Source of the DNA: Phanerochaete sordida
Lineage: Eukaryota > Basidiomycota > Agaricomycetes > Polyporales > Phanerochaetaceae
Assembly: GCA_019973155.2 (NCBI GenBank)
Contig: BPQB01000017.1
Location: 62,001 to 126,000, forward strand
DNA: 64,000 nucleotides
Direction of reading: 5' to 3'
Below, in pieces: positions 23,907 to 34,291 of this stretch (position 1 is the first letter of the stretch; every line of letters starts with the position of its first letter). The notes below the pieces were generated by a model. It searched no databases. It was not told the DNA's origin and saw nothing but the letters and a program-made list of their open reading frames with translations. The position numbers were made by a program, and so were the translations under genes.

Positions 23907-23935
23907 GCACGGCGTGGCGTCTCCTGGGCGGTCGG
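23907..23935 (+). promoter_or_regulatory. Conserved upstream block of T1
   Basis: Begins GCACGGCGTGGCGTC and ends GGGCGGTCGG. It differs at one position from 27171-27199, which lies at a similar distance upstream of T2. It is either a remnant of the tandem duplication or a kept regulatory element. Confidence 0.5.
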
Positions 23936-24187
23936 GGGGACGCGGCCAAGGGTACGCGGTCCCACTTTGTCCACGTGCCTCGCTCATCGAATGGACAGAG
24001 CGGGACTGATAACCCTTTTCGCCCATGTGCGGGAGAATCGTGCGCGGTCAATGCCCCGTCGCAGGTAGGTTGTCGCTCACGCTCCCGACAGTTGTTGGCG
24101 AGGCCGTATGCGTGGGCAGGCCTCTGCGCCGACGCTTTCGGGAGCGTACGCACTCACAGGAATCCCCGTAGGCCGCCATAATTGGCA

Positions 24188-24195
24188 TATATAAA
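24188..24195 (+). promoter_or_regulatory. TATA box of T1
   Basis: TATATAAA about 63-70 bases before the ATG at 24258. The surrounding bases (CATATATAAACCAT) match the T2 promoter. Confidence 0.65.
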
Positions 24196-24257
24196 CCATC
24201 GCAGGTGTCGAGGAGCAGGCCATCGCCAGACACCACACCTCGAGTCACCAGCACATC

Positions 24258-25303
24258 ATGCAGCTCTCCGCTCGCTTCCTCGCTCTCGCTGTGCTCATCG
24301 CGTTTGCGAGCGTTGCGTCTTCTCTCTCTATTGACGTCAGCAGCCGCGACCTCAATGTCGCGACTCGCGAAGTGAAGGTCTTCGAGTACACCGGCAGCAC
24401 CGAGGTCATGGCTCCTCGCGACGTGGAGCTCGTTCGTCGCCAAGGATGGACATACCGCAACAGTATGTTTCCCCAAAAATCTAATCTTCTTCTCGCTCGT
24501 ATTTACCTTCGCTTATGCAGATCAGAAATTGGTCGCTCTTATCATTGTCAAGAACGCTCGTACGTCAATTCGTGCTCTACCCATGACCCACGTTCTGACC
24601 ATCCACACCCTCCAGTCGTCCTCAACGCAGCTTGTGGAAGCGGCAACCCGATCAACTGTGCCATCGGCGCGGGCTACGCCGCCCTCACCTTCTTCTTCGC
24701 AGTGTTCAGGCTCGCGGATCGCACCGACACCAGCGACGACACCGCCCCGTACTTCGTCTATCCGCCCACCATCAGCACGCCGCGCATGGTGAAGCGCTTC
24801 AGCACCGAGCTCGAGCACGGGCAGTGGCACTACGTCGGGCATGCCCAGTACCAGGGCCTGAACCACACCGTCCACTACTTCACCGATGGCGGCATCCAGA
24901 GGCTGCGGGCCCGGTACGCCCATTCCGTACACGTCCACGACGCTCTGCTGACACCGCGCGCAGCACGGTCCCCTTCTGGAACGCGACGGGCGCGGCGTCG
25001 AAGCGCCAGAGCGACCCGGACAACGACGGCGGGTTCGTCGCAGACTACAGCTGGCTCTCGAACAACGAGGGCCCGTACGACTCGTTCCACAGCTCGCCTG
25101 ACGGCACGAGCTACTTCGCGGACAACCTCGGCGGGTACATGATCTCGAACACGGGCATCGCGGCGTGCGCGGCCTTCAAGGACGCCCAGGGCACGCTCGA
25201 CAACGGTATTATGACCTACGGCTGGAACAACCAGGAGTTCCAGTGGCAGGACGGCGAGGAGGAGGCTGTTTATGGCGAGTGCTCCTCGGACCTCGGCCTC
25301 TGA
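24258..25303 (+). CDS. T1: secreted protein of unknown family with dibasic processing sites
   Basis: Exons 24258-24462, 24521-24559, 24616-24913 and 24964-25303 join in frame to 293 residues. Residues 1 to about 22 form a signal peptide (LALAVLIAFASVAS core). A hydrophobic segment in exon 3 (CAIGAGYAALTFFFAVF) follows a close Cys pair (ACGSGNPINC). Two Lys-Arg sites, one after that segment (MVKR) and one near the start of exon 4 (SKR), would let a Kex2-like protease release a C-terminal peptide of about 95 residues rich in Asp, Gly, Tyr and Trp with two more Cys. N-glycosylation sequons (NHT, NAT) are present. I recognise no family. The layout resembles secreted preproproteins, including some fungal killer preprotoxins, but that is only a structural analogy. 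The exon lengths 205/39/298/340 are identical in T2. Confidence 0.8.
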
Positions 25304-26121
25304 GGGCACCGTGATCACATCGCGCTGAGGATGCACTCAACGGCACGGTACGAGACCTCTCAAATTTCGCAGTCTACCTGTCGCCTGACGCTGTGGCTCC
25401 GATAGAAAGCACGATTTCAAGCTAGGGACAGATAGCGAATAACAGGTATCGGAAGTATCGGGAGGATAGGATGTATGTAGTACGAGCAGACCGACATGCC
25501 TCGTGAAATATGGATTTTTCTAGCACCAGAGGAACGCCCGATTACCTTCCCCCACTGGCGGTTACATCGAGAGATAGCGTGCGATATCGGTGGTACAATC
25601 GAGCTTTACATGTCCTGTGTAAGATACAACAATCGTGACCCGACCAGTTTTCATGTGAGCGATCTAGCAGTCCGGCATCGCAATAGAGCGTATCAGCTGG
25701 GACCTAGGTACTGGAGACCTCCCTCTCGCGAACACCTTTTACTCACTATTTCGAACCGGATTTTGTTGTAGAGTGTATTCAAAGAGAGTTTGAAGATGCC
25801 TTGCGGTATCAGCGGGAGGGAGGGACAAGGCTAGCAGCACGGAGAAGGGGAGAGATTTTGTGATTTTCGTAATCTAGGTCCTAGCTGATACGCTCTAATG
25901 AGGCCCAACTCCAAGCCTTATTCAGATGAAAGTGGCAGAAGTAGTAGCCCCTCAGAACTGTTTGGCATGCGCCTCACGAGCCGAAAGCAGAGGTACGAAT
26001 CTGTGCCAAGAACGGGCAGCGCACCCGCCACGAGCACGAGGCATGAGAGTAGTTGGTAGGATATCGCCATCGACAGCGAAGAGAGAACATCCTGGCAAAG
26101 TTTGTAACGAGTCGTACCACA

Positions 26122-26200
26122 ATGATTATCCGGCCTACTTATAGCGCTTATGCGGAAGCTTATAAGTAAGCACTAGTAAGCTTTGAAAGCTTACCAGCTT
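26122..26200 (+). repeat. Dispersed TAAGC-rich repeat, copy 3
   Basis: More diverged copy: CCGGCCTACTTATAGCGCTT, then GGCTTATAAGTAAGC-like and GTAAGCTTT motifs in the same order as copies 1 and 2. Confidence 0.5.
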
Positions 26201-27170
26201 CTTACAGACAGTCTTACCGTTGACACGTCGACAGCGCAGGCTGTCTCTTGATCCGGCTCCGCTTCATGCAGCAAGGGTGCTCTGGTAGTAAGCGATCGTC
26301 TGGCTTGTATTTGCGTCCTTGTGAATAAACTGTGAGTTCCGCCATCGCTCTGCACAACCACGATTCACTGAGTTCCTTTTACGGTGCAGCCCGCCTTTGA
26401 CGATTTCCTTGGTACTATCCCATCTGCTGCTGTCGTGCCTGCCGCGCCCGTCGTGCCGTGCAGGAGACGATATACCGATTCAGCTCGCCGGATGGAAGCA
26501 GCGAACCTTCGACAAGAATATGCTGCCCGCCGCGTCGCCGCGCTCGCCCCTGGCGCACTCCGCCCCTCTTCAGAGTTACTTCGGCAATTGGGGCGTCGTA
26601 CGTAGACCGCGCGACAGCTCTGCGTAGTGATGCCGTTGGCGCAGACCCGGAGATGGTGACAGGCGGAAAAGAGCGTGCGCTGCGCAAGCTCGTCCTCTGA
26701 CACAGCGCGGCTCCCTTTGATCTGGCTCTGGCTACCTTCTGTTAGGCTCTTTCTTCGACACAGGGCATGTGCATGAAGTGCTTCGCTGAAATACGCTCTC
26801 GAATCTTCCTGTATATCTCCAGGGCGCATCTCTGCCCCGCTTCCTGACGTACTGTGGGCCGACAGGAAGGCAGGCTCGGCGCTTGAGTCTTCCATGCGAG
26901 TCGTGCACGCACGATAACAAGGCCTGCTGTACGTCTGCATTCTATCTGGCGCTATGCAATGACGCTGACTACAGCGTAATCCCGCAGACATCTTGTTGCC
27001 CGAGGTCACTTGAGAAGTCAGTTCGCATCTAGCGCAGAACTGCGCAGTCCTTCAGACCCGCAGATCGTCGCCAGTGCCCGTTTGATTGATGGCTCATTCA
27101 TTGTCTTTGGCGCAGAGAAAGCGCGAGAGTGAGACAATGAGAGCACTATCAGTGTTAAGGCAGCGTTCGT

Positions 27171-27199
27171 GCACGGCGTGGCGTCGCCTGGGCGGTCGG
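27171..27199 (+). promoter_or_regulatory. Conserved upstream block of T2
   Basis: Matches 23907-23935 at 28 of 29 positions by eye and lies 290 bases before the T2 ATG. Confidence 0.5.
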
Positions 27200-27388
27200 A
27201 CGGGAAGTACGCGACGAAAGGTACGCGATATCGCTGCGTCCACGCACCGTGCTTCCGAGACTCATCTCTCCTAGTTCTTGTGCGGTACAATGCTGCTTCG
27301 CCAGACGTTGAGTCGATACGCTCCCGAGGGCTCCTGGTAATGCTGCGCACGCACACAGGAAGTCCCATGGACGGCGATAATGACCGCA

Positions 27389-27394
27389 TATAAA
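27389..27394 (+). promoter_or_regulatory. TATA box of T2
   Basis: TATAAA, followed by CCAT as in T1, 72 bases before the ATG. Confidence 0.65.
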
Positions 27395-27460
27395 CCATAG
27401 ATGCAGACAGCAACGGACAGGCCATCGACAAACACCCCGAATTCCTACCACATCGCTGGC

Positions 27461-28504
27461 ATGAAGTTCTCTACACGCTTCCTCGCCCTTACCGCGCTCA
27501 TCGTGTTTGCGAGCGTCGTGTCCGCTCTCTCCATCAATGTCAGCGGCCGCAACCTGGATGTCGTGACTCGTAACGCCAAGGTCTTCGAGTACACCGGTAG
27601 TGCCGAGGTCATGGCTCCCCACGATGTGGAGCTCCTCCGTCGCGCGGGATGGACGTACAACAACAGTACGTTCCCCCGAATCCTCCGTGCTCAAGCTTAA
27701 GCGTTTACCTCCGTTCGTACAGACCAAAAGCTATTTTCTCTTATTATCGTCAAGAATGCTGGTACGCCCATCAGTCCTCTGCAGACGTGCAGCGTGCTGA
27801 CCACACACACCCTGCAGTCGTCCTCAACGCAGCCTGCGGAAGCGGCAACCCGATCACATGCGCCATCGGCGCGGGCTACGCCGTCCTCACCTTCTTCTTT
27901 GCCGCGTGGCTGCTGTCGGACCGCGCCGATGCCAGCGGGGGCACCGCCCCGTATTTCGTCTACCCGCCCACCGCCGCCACGGGCCGCATGGTCAAGCGCC
28001 TCAGTGTCGAGCTCGAGCACGGGCAGTGGCACTACGTCGGGCATGCGCAGCACAAGGGCTTGAACCACACCGTCCACTACTTCTCCGACGGCCGGATCCA
28101 GAGGCTGCGGGCCCGGTACGCGTCTCCAACTCGTATCCTGACGTATTGTTGACCACGCTCGCAGCACGGTCCCCTTCTGGAACGCGACGGGCGCAGCGAA
28201 GCGCCAGAGCGACCCGGACGACGACGGCGGGTTCGTCGCGGATTACAGCTGGCTGACGAACAACGAGGGCCCCTACGACTCGTTCCACAGCACGCCCGCC
28301 GGCACGAGCTACTTCGCGGACAACCTTGGCGGGTACATGATCTCGAACACGGGCATCGCCGCATGTGCGTCCTTCAAGGACGACCAGGGTACGCTCGATA
28401 ATGGGCTCATGACGTACGGCTGGAACAACCAGGAGTTCGAGTGGACTGAGGATGGAGAGGAGGAGGCGATTTATGGCCAGTGCGCCGATGAGCTTGACCT
28501 TTGA
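27461..28504 (+). CDS. T2: secreted protein, tandem paralogue of T1
   Basis: Exons 27461-27665, 27723-27761, 27818-28115 and 28165-28504 give 293 residues with exactly the T1 exon lengths and phases. The signal peptide is at residues 1-22 (FLALTALIVFASVVS). The Cys pair is ACGSGNPITC, followed by a hydrophobic stretch. Lys-Arg occurs at GRMVKR and again at AAKR just before QSDPDDDGG. The C-terminal region keeps the two late Cys and the YGWNNQEF motif. It was evidently produced by tandem duplication together with its promoter. The proteins remain very similar, and differences are spread through the C-terminal peptide, so both copies are probably under constraint. Role unknown; secretion and Kex2-type cleavage are inferred from sequence. 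Confidence 0.8.
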
Positions 28505-28973
28505 GCGCAGCGGTTGCTGTGGAACGTTCATGATGTGTTCTCATGAATTGGACGAGTCTTCTCTGGTTTGGAACGCAAACTTAGCCTGATCCCCGCCTGA
28601 TCCCCGCGCACTTCACTACAGCATCTTGACAGCATCGCAAGGTTAGGGTTGGCGCCACATACCACTCAAGGCTAATGATCGTTTTCTATCGCTTAGTAAT
28701 ATATGTATCATGAGCCTTATACTTAACCACGTCTTCATCTGCGAATAACCGTGTTTGAGGGGAGGACTCGGTGGGTGCGACCCGAGAACATCTTGTCCGA
28801 GTGACGATATTGGTGTGACGCGCTGCTGTCCATTTGCGGATCGTCACACTACCATTCGTCACGCCCAGCCAGGTCGTCCCAAACCTCCACCTCCACCCAT
28901 CTCCTCGACGCTCTCGGCTGTCTCCAAGCGGATATACATGCAATTAAGAGCACAGAAAACAGACATCTCTACC
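28505..28973. other. Promoter region of F-box gene 2
   Basis: No gene is seen. An upstream in-frame ATG at 28938 could extend the F-box protein by 12 residues. Confidence 0.45.
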
Positions 28974-30769
28974 ATGACCTCCGCTCTTTCCGCTTTCGGA
29001 GTAACGACACAACAGAGAGTGCTCGAGATTCCTGAAATCCTCGAGCTCGTGTTCTCCTTCCTCGACGACAAGTCCAACGCGAACAACATCACGGTCTGCA
29101 AGCGATGGTCGGAGCTCGCCCTGAACATGGTCTGGCGCGAAGTGTCGGACGTGCACAGGCTGTTCAGCCTGCTCGCGCCGATGCAGCTGCAGCCACTCTC
29201 GCTGCATGATAGGGACTGCAAGGACTACTACGTGCGCCCCTTGCCTCTCCATGGTGTCACTCCGCTCATTTCCTCCAGATATTTACGCGAACGTTGGACG
29301 TGAGCGACTGGGAACGTTTCGGACGCTACGCGAGGCGAGTCCGCGCGCTGCACCTCGACGAAAACGAGGCCAAGACCCTAGTGGCACGCGAAGCATTCGA
29401 CGAGATCTCGCGGACGCGCGTGTCCCTGAATATTCTCCCCAATCTCCGCCAGCTGACCTGGGTCGCCTGCAACATCGAACGCATGCGCCTCTCGCTCATG
29501 TTCCAGCACGAGAACATCCTTGACTTCGCGGTCTACGTTCACCGCTCTCCGACATACCCGACCTCCACCTTCTTCAAGGAGGTCATGCTGCGCATGCCGC
29601 GGCTCCGGAACCTCGACATGCGCTTTAACTTCTGTGCAAATGACGAGGAGGGCGACCTCGTCGAGCTGTTCCTTGGCCTTCCGCGCCTGAAGAAGGTCAT
29701 CATGCCACTGTACACCCTCACTCCCGTCATCATGGAGAAGCTTTCAGAGCTGAAGGAACTCCAGACCGTGCAGTTTGAATTCCGTGAGGCGCAAGGACGC
29801 GGTGCCATCGAAGACGTCGCGCGCTTCGCGCCGCAGCTCAAGGAGGGCGCCTTCCCTGCGCTGGGCGACCTCTCACTCAGCGCCAAACTCCCAGACATGA
29901 CGCACTTCCTCTGCAGCAGCTTCGCTCCCGTCAATCTCACATCGCTCTACGTACACACCCTTGCCGCGGCATCGCCAGACGAGGTGCACTGCTTCCTCAC
30001 CGCCGTCACGGAGAACTGCCAGCTCCTGCGGCGGCTGTACCTCGACTTCTTCACCTCCATGGAGATCCGCTCGGACCCCGCGCTCCCGACGCTCACATGG
30101 CAGACGCTACGGCCGGTCATGTACTGTGCGAACCTTGTCGAGTTCGAAGTACGCTGGGACAAGCCCTTTGAGCTCACGCAGGCCGACATCGAGGAGCTCG
30201 CAGCAAAGTGGCCGTCGATCGAGACGCTGATGCTCAACTGCGAGCCAATGCACGTCGCGGCGACGCCGGCGCTGGACCTGCGCGCGGTCGTACCCTTCGC
30301 GCGGCACTGCCCGCGGCTGACCGAGCTCGGGCTGTACGTGAACGGCGACGCGGACTTCGACGACACTGAGCTCGACGTGAAGCCGTTCGAAGGGCTCGCG
30401 CGGCTGTGCATGGGCAACTCGCCGCTCGCGGGCAGCGGCGCGGCCGCGCTCTTCCTGAGCCGCCTGTGCCCGCTCGGATGCGAGGTCATCGCGGGCGTGA
30501 CGTGGCCCGACGGCTTCGCGATCCGCGACGACGTGCTCGACGAGGAGACGCTCGCGCGCCTCAACGCGCAGGCGACGACGTGGTTCGAAAACTGGCGCGA
30601 GGTCAACCGCACGCTGCCCCTGCTTACGCGCCTTCGCGCCGAGGAGCGCGAGCGCCGTATGGCCATGGAGCGCGAGCTTGAGGAAATGAAGGCGAAGGCG
30701 CGTGCGTGGGCGGAGCAGGCGAACATGAGCCCAGTGGAGGGGAAGGATGGGTCCTGTGTTATTGCATAA
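28974..30769 (+). CDS. F-box protein with LRR-like C-terminal region (Fbx2)
   Basis: Exon 1 is 28974-29231 (86 codons) and exon 2 is 29279-30769, giving 582 residues. The F-box is at about residues 13-55 (VLEIPEILELVFSFLDD, then CKRWSELALNMVW). After the intron the protein follows Fbx1 closely: DWERFGRYARRVRALHLDE, then LPNLRQLTW, irregular Leu-rich repeats, VRWDKPFELTQADIEEL, and a C-terminal cap. It ends in a Glu/Arg-rich helix (EERERRMAMERELEEMKAK), probably a coiled coil, which Fbx1 lacks. It is likely an SCF substrate receptor. The conserved single intron at the same place as in Fbx1 shows common descent. I chose the ATG at 28974; 28938 is an alternative. Confidence 0.85.
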
Positions 30770-33700
30770 AAGGAATGGGTTTGGGTCTGGAGTTCGGTTT
30801 CCCTGCAGTTTCTCTGTTCTTTTTATCAGCTTGTATCTCGTAGTCGCTTTCAGCTGTGTAGAGCTAAGACATACCCTTGTCGAGTATCCTGATCATACCT
30901 GTGTCTTTGCATCTTTTCGCTTGGATTGCAGCCCGTAAACGTAGCATTAGCATTGCGCGGTAGGTACCGCGGAAACCGGTGGGAAGGTGGTAAGTTCTTC
31001 TCAAGATCTCGTCACTTCGGGGCTGACGACAAGGTTTCAAAGTTCCAGATCACACAGCGTCGCTCGTCTTCTCGCTACGTCCGTCCAGTCAGTTTCGGAT
31101 GTTCCTAACAGTGCCAGCAGGGCTTGGTCCTATGCAAGTTTCACAGAACTAGGTACGCCCCTGCAGCACACGTTGTCCAATTCGCTGACAGCAACACCAG
31201 TTAGAACATACCTTCCGCTGTCGACACCATCGCACGGACTTGGCGGATCGCCCAGACAGTCACCTCTGTCGTTCTAGGACTTCGAAAAGGACCGTTATGG
31301 CCAAGCAAGGCGCATCCAGCCGACTCGCCTCCCCTCGATCTCAGCTGGGACGACGGGCTCGGTGATAAGATAGGGCGGCGTTGCGCCTCGGCTGCACTGA
31401 CGGCAGGCCTGTGGTGACGCACTGCGGCGGCGGTACCGAGCGCGAGTCCGCGCTAGCGCGCGGTGGACACATCGTCAGCGTCGTGTTCTCGGCGGGCAGG
31501 CAGCGCTTCGCCGCTCCACAGGGAGTGGTCCTCCATTTTGTGCGGTGCGTCGCCTTCGTTCTTCCGGTGGCCGATAAAGCTCATTTTTTGCTCAGGGCGC
31601 GCATGGCCGTGGTACAGCAAGACTGGCGCGAACTAGTACAAGCGGACACGCGACGCGCAGTCTGTGCTCGCCTGCTTTCCGGGAATCACCAGCGAGCAGG
31701 GTCCCACTGGCCTCTCAGTACGCGCCTTTATCCCCTACGCACCCCATCCCTGACGTGCGCCTCAGCCGATGTGACTCAACGCGCACGTATCGCGGCCTTC
31801 GAAGACTACGCGTCTGAAGAGCCGCGTACGTGCTTAGCCGCCGTCGCGAGGGTGGTACAGCCAGCGTATCGCGTCGGGGGCGCAGGGCGCCGCAAACCCA
31901 CGCCTCACGGGCCGCCGCACGAAAGTTGTCGCGGCGCACCAAGGCGATTTGCGTGGAAATTATACCACGCCACGACGCCGCCGGCAATCAAATGCCGGCG
32001 CAGGAGCCAGATCTTGAACACGCATCAGGCCACTTTGACTCCGCCCTCGCCCTTTCCCCATCCTGCGCGGGCTCAGTCACTCTTGTCCACAGTTCAAATT
32101 TGCTCTCCGATACCTGCTCGCTCCACGGCCCTATGCAGCCAATTTGATAAGGAGCGAGATGACTACGAGGAGGGGCATAATACGTAACAAGAGAAAGCAT
32201 GTAAACCAAGCTGGAGGAGGCACGTCAAGGGCCATCGGCATTTCGTCCTCCAAATCCTTGCCTATACAGCGCTGATATTATCGTTTTATTCAGTGAAAGA
32301 GGCACCTCGCAAAAATCTATCTTCGCCGCCGTCGAATGCTACAAGGATGCAGCCACGGCTAGCGGCCCATGGATCTTGTGCGTGAACGTCACCGTTCTTG
32401 GTAGCGTCATAGCCTTCGATTTCCTAGGCAGATTATAGTCGCGCAAGCGTGCCGGGTGGAACGCAAACGCAGGTGCAAGGAGGAGAGGGCGCGCGGGACC
32501 GAGGGCGGTGGGGAGCTCGCGGGCCATCTGCGCCGATGTCGTCTTGCATGCTCCTGGCTCCACTTCCCTCGCGATATCTCATAGAGTGGTTTCCCTCGCT
32601 CTGTGGGGACCCGCCCATTCCCCGCCGGCCTTGTCCCTCGGGTTCCTCGCGGACACGTGACCACACGAGGCGCCGACACGTCTGCCAGCGCCGCGGTGCC
32701 TTTAGCTCTCGACCGTCGCCAGGGCCCATCATGGCCCGCCGTAGGCGTGCCTAGCGGGCGCATGACAACGGCCCAGGTACGCACCGATGCATGGGACGGT
32801 TCGCGTGTTGAATATGTTCGCAAGGTCGCCCGGACTCGGCGTCGTCGCTCGCGTCTTTGGACCAAGGCTCTCCGCATTCCCTGCTTCTTCTGGGCCCTCG
32901 AGCAGAGCTATCCATTTCTTTGACGTGCTGCAGATCCATTCACATGTGTTGTGTAACGCCCAGGTCGAGGCTCTTGTTCCTAGTACGCGACGAACCTCGC
33001 GGCGACCATGCTGCTCCGCACAAGGTACGCACCGATGAATGCCTTCCGCTCCGTTTTCCATGCGACTGTCAATCTCGACGGAATGCCCTCCCGCTGCTGC
33101 TGCTTCCTAACGGCACCGCAGGTTCGACACTACGCTTGCACATTCGCTTACCTTCTCATCTACAGCGCGTTACCGGCTCTGTAGACTCGGCCTCCGGATT
33201 CTGTGAACAGGTCGTCTATCGGTGTCTCCATCAGTATGGAGTACGCCGCAGCGCAAGGTGCGCTCGCGCTGACGCCTCGCGTCCGGCCCACAAGACGTAA
33301 TTTCCCTTCTATACTTCGAATATCTGGCGCTTCCTGTGCGTTCCAGGCACTGGCGACGCCGGTCGAGGTACATACCGACTTCATGCAGCTCCTTACGATC
33401 TGCTCTTTCCTCCCACGGCGACAATAACGCACTCGCTTCCGGCACTTGCACGCCAGCCAGAAACGAATGAACGTCAACGGCGAGGGGATGTACCGAGGGG
33501 CTACGATATACCTGCAGGTACGAGCGTTCCATGCAGTTGTCAAAGGTGCCACTCTCAACCGCCACGGTGTGATCCAGTGGCACTCATCATTCTGCACCAA
33601 CGCGAAGCGTGGAGAACAACGGATATGGAAGTTCTGTGGTAGCGCGGTGAGTCGCCCGTGTGCCTATATTTCAAGTCATTGTCTCACGCCTGTCAGGAAC

Positions 33701-34206
33701 CAAAATCTGCAGCGGTCGTTTGCTCTGCTCCAGTGAACGATCGCTATTCTGAGTTCCCGCGGCAGCCACTGGTAGAGCTTGCCGCAATGAAGGGAGGAAG
33801 CGGCCAAGTGCTTGTGCACTTCAGGAATTCCTCTCCAAATCGATGGATCGAACGTCGAGGGCGAACATGTCACCAGCGGCGGTCGGCCTAAGATGAACTA
33901 GCCGGTTGGCCACTCTCAGGTACGCGCCACCATTCTCGAACGACTCCACAACTGCGACCGTACGCTGACATAACGGAGCCGCAGACAAACGTGCCTCCGA
34001 ACTGGGAGGGTACGCGCAGCGGCACGCAGGAGCTCCCCTGGGACTATTCAGTCGGCGGCGGCGGACCTGGAGCATCTGTCGACGCTCTCCAGCCACTGTC
34101 AGGCGAGATGTCCGGAGATTGATGCTCGCCGTGGAGGGCCTGTGGCTCTCGAACGGTACCTCGGTTGGATTCTGGACACAGAAGTCCAGACGCTTAGGTG
34201 TGAGGG
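30770..34206. other. 3.4 kb without a confident gene, possibly decayed sequence
   Basis: Frames such as plus 31381-32187 (268 codons) are compositionally odd and intron-free, and I do not accept them. On the minus strand, blocks at 34000-33700 and 33640-33170 contain splice-like borders and semi-ordered sequence, and may be remnants of another lectin or an unknown gene. I cannot connect them. Confidence 0.35.
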
Positions 34207-34213
34207 TATAAAA
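34207..34213 (+). promoter_or_regulatory. TATA box of Lec3
   Basis: TATAAAA 85 bases before the Lec3 ATG at 34292. Confidence 0.65.
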
Positions 34214-34291
34214 GCCCATCCACCACGCTCCCTGACTCCCAGTTAGTCTCGCATTCCCACCTGACACAAGTACCGAACCAACACATTCAAC

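Larger units (their letters stand above)
22944..24187. other. Upstream region of T1 with repeat copy 2 and conserved promoter block
   Basis: No gene is supported. It contains the TAAGC-rich repeat (23401-23480) and a 29-base block at 23907-23935 shared with the T2 promoter. Confidence 0.5.
25304..27388. other. Spacer between T1 and T2, no gene supported
   Basis: This holds the third copy of the TAAGC-rich repeat (26122-26200) and the T2 promoter block. Open frames such as 25496-25771 and minus 27009-26365 have no splice or family support. Confidence 0.45.

Noticed and set aside
31381..32187. 268-codon plus-strand frame in the gene-poor stretch
   Set aside because: Composition is random-like, with no conserved stretch and no intron in an intron-rich genome.
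33160..34000. Possible fifth lectin remnant on the minus strand
   Set aside because: Some splice-like borders and ordered blocks exist, but I could not align any block with a blade or the jacalin-like module with confidence.
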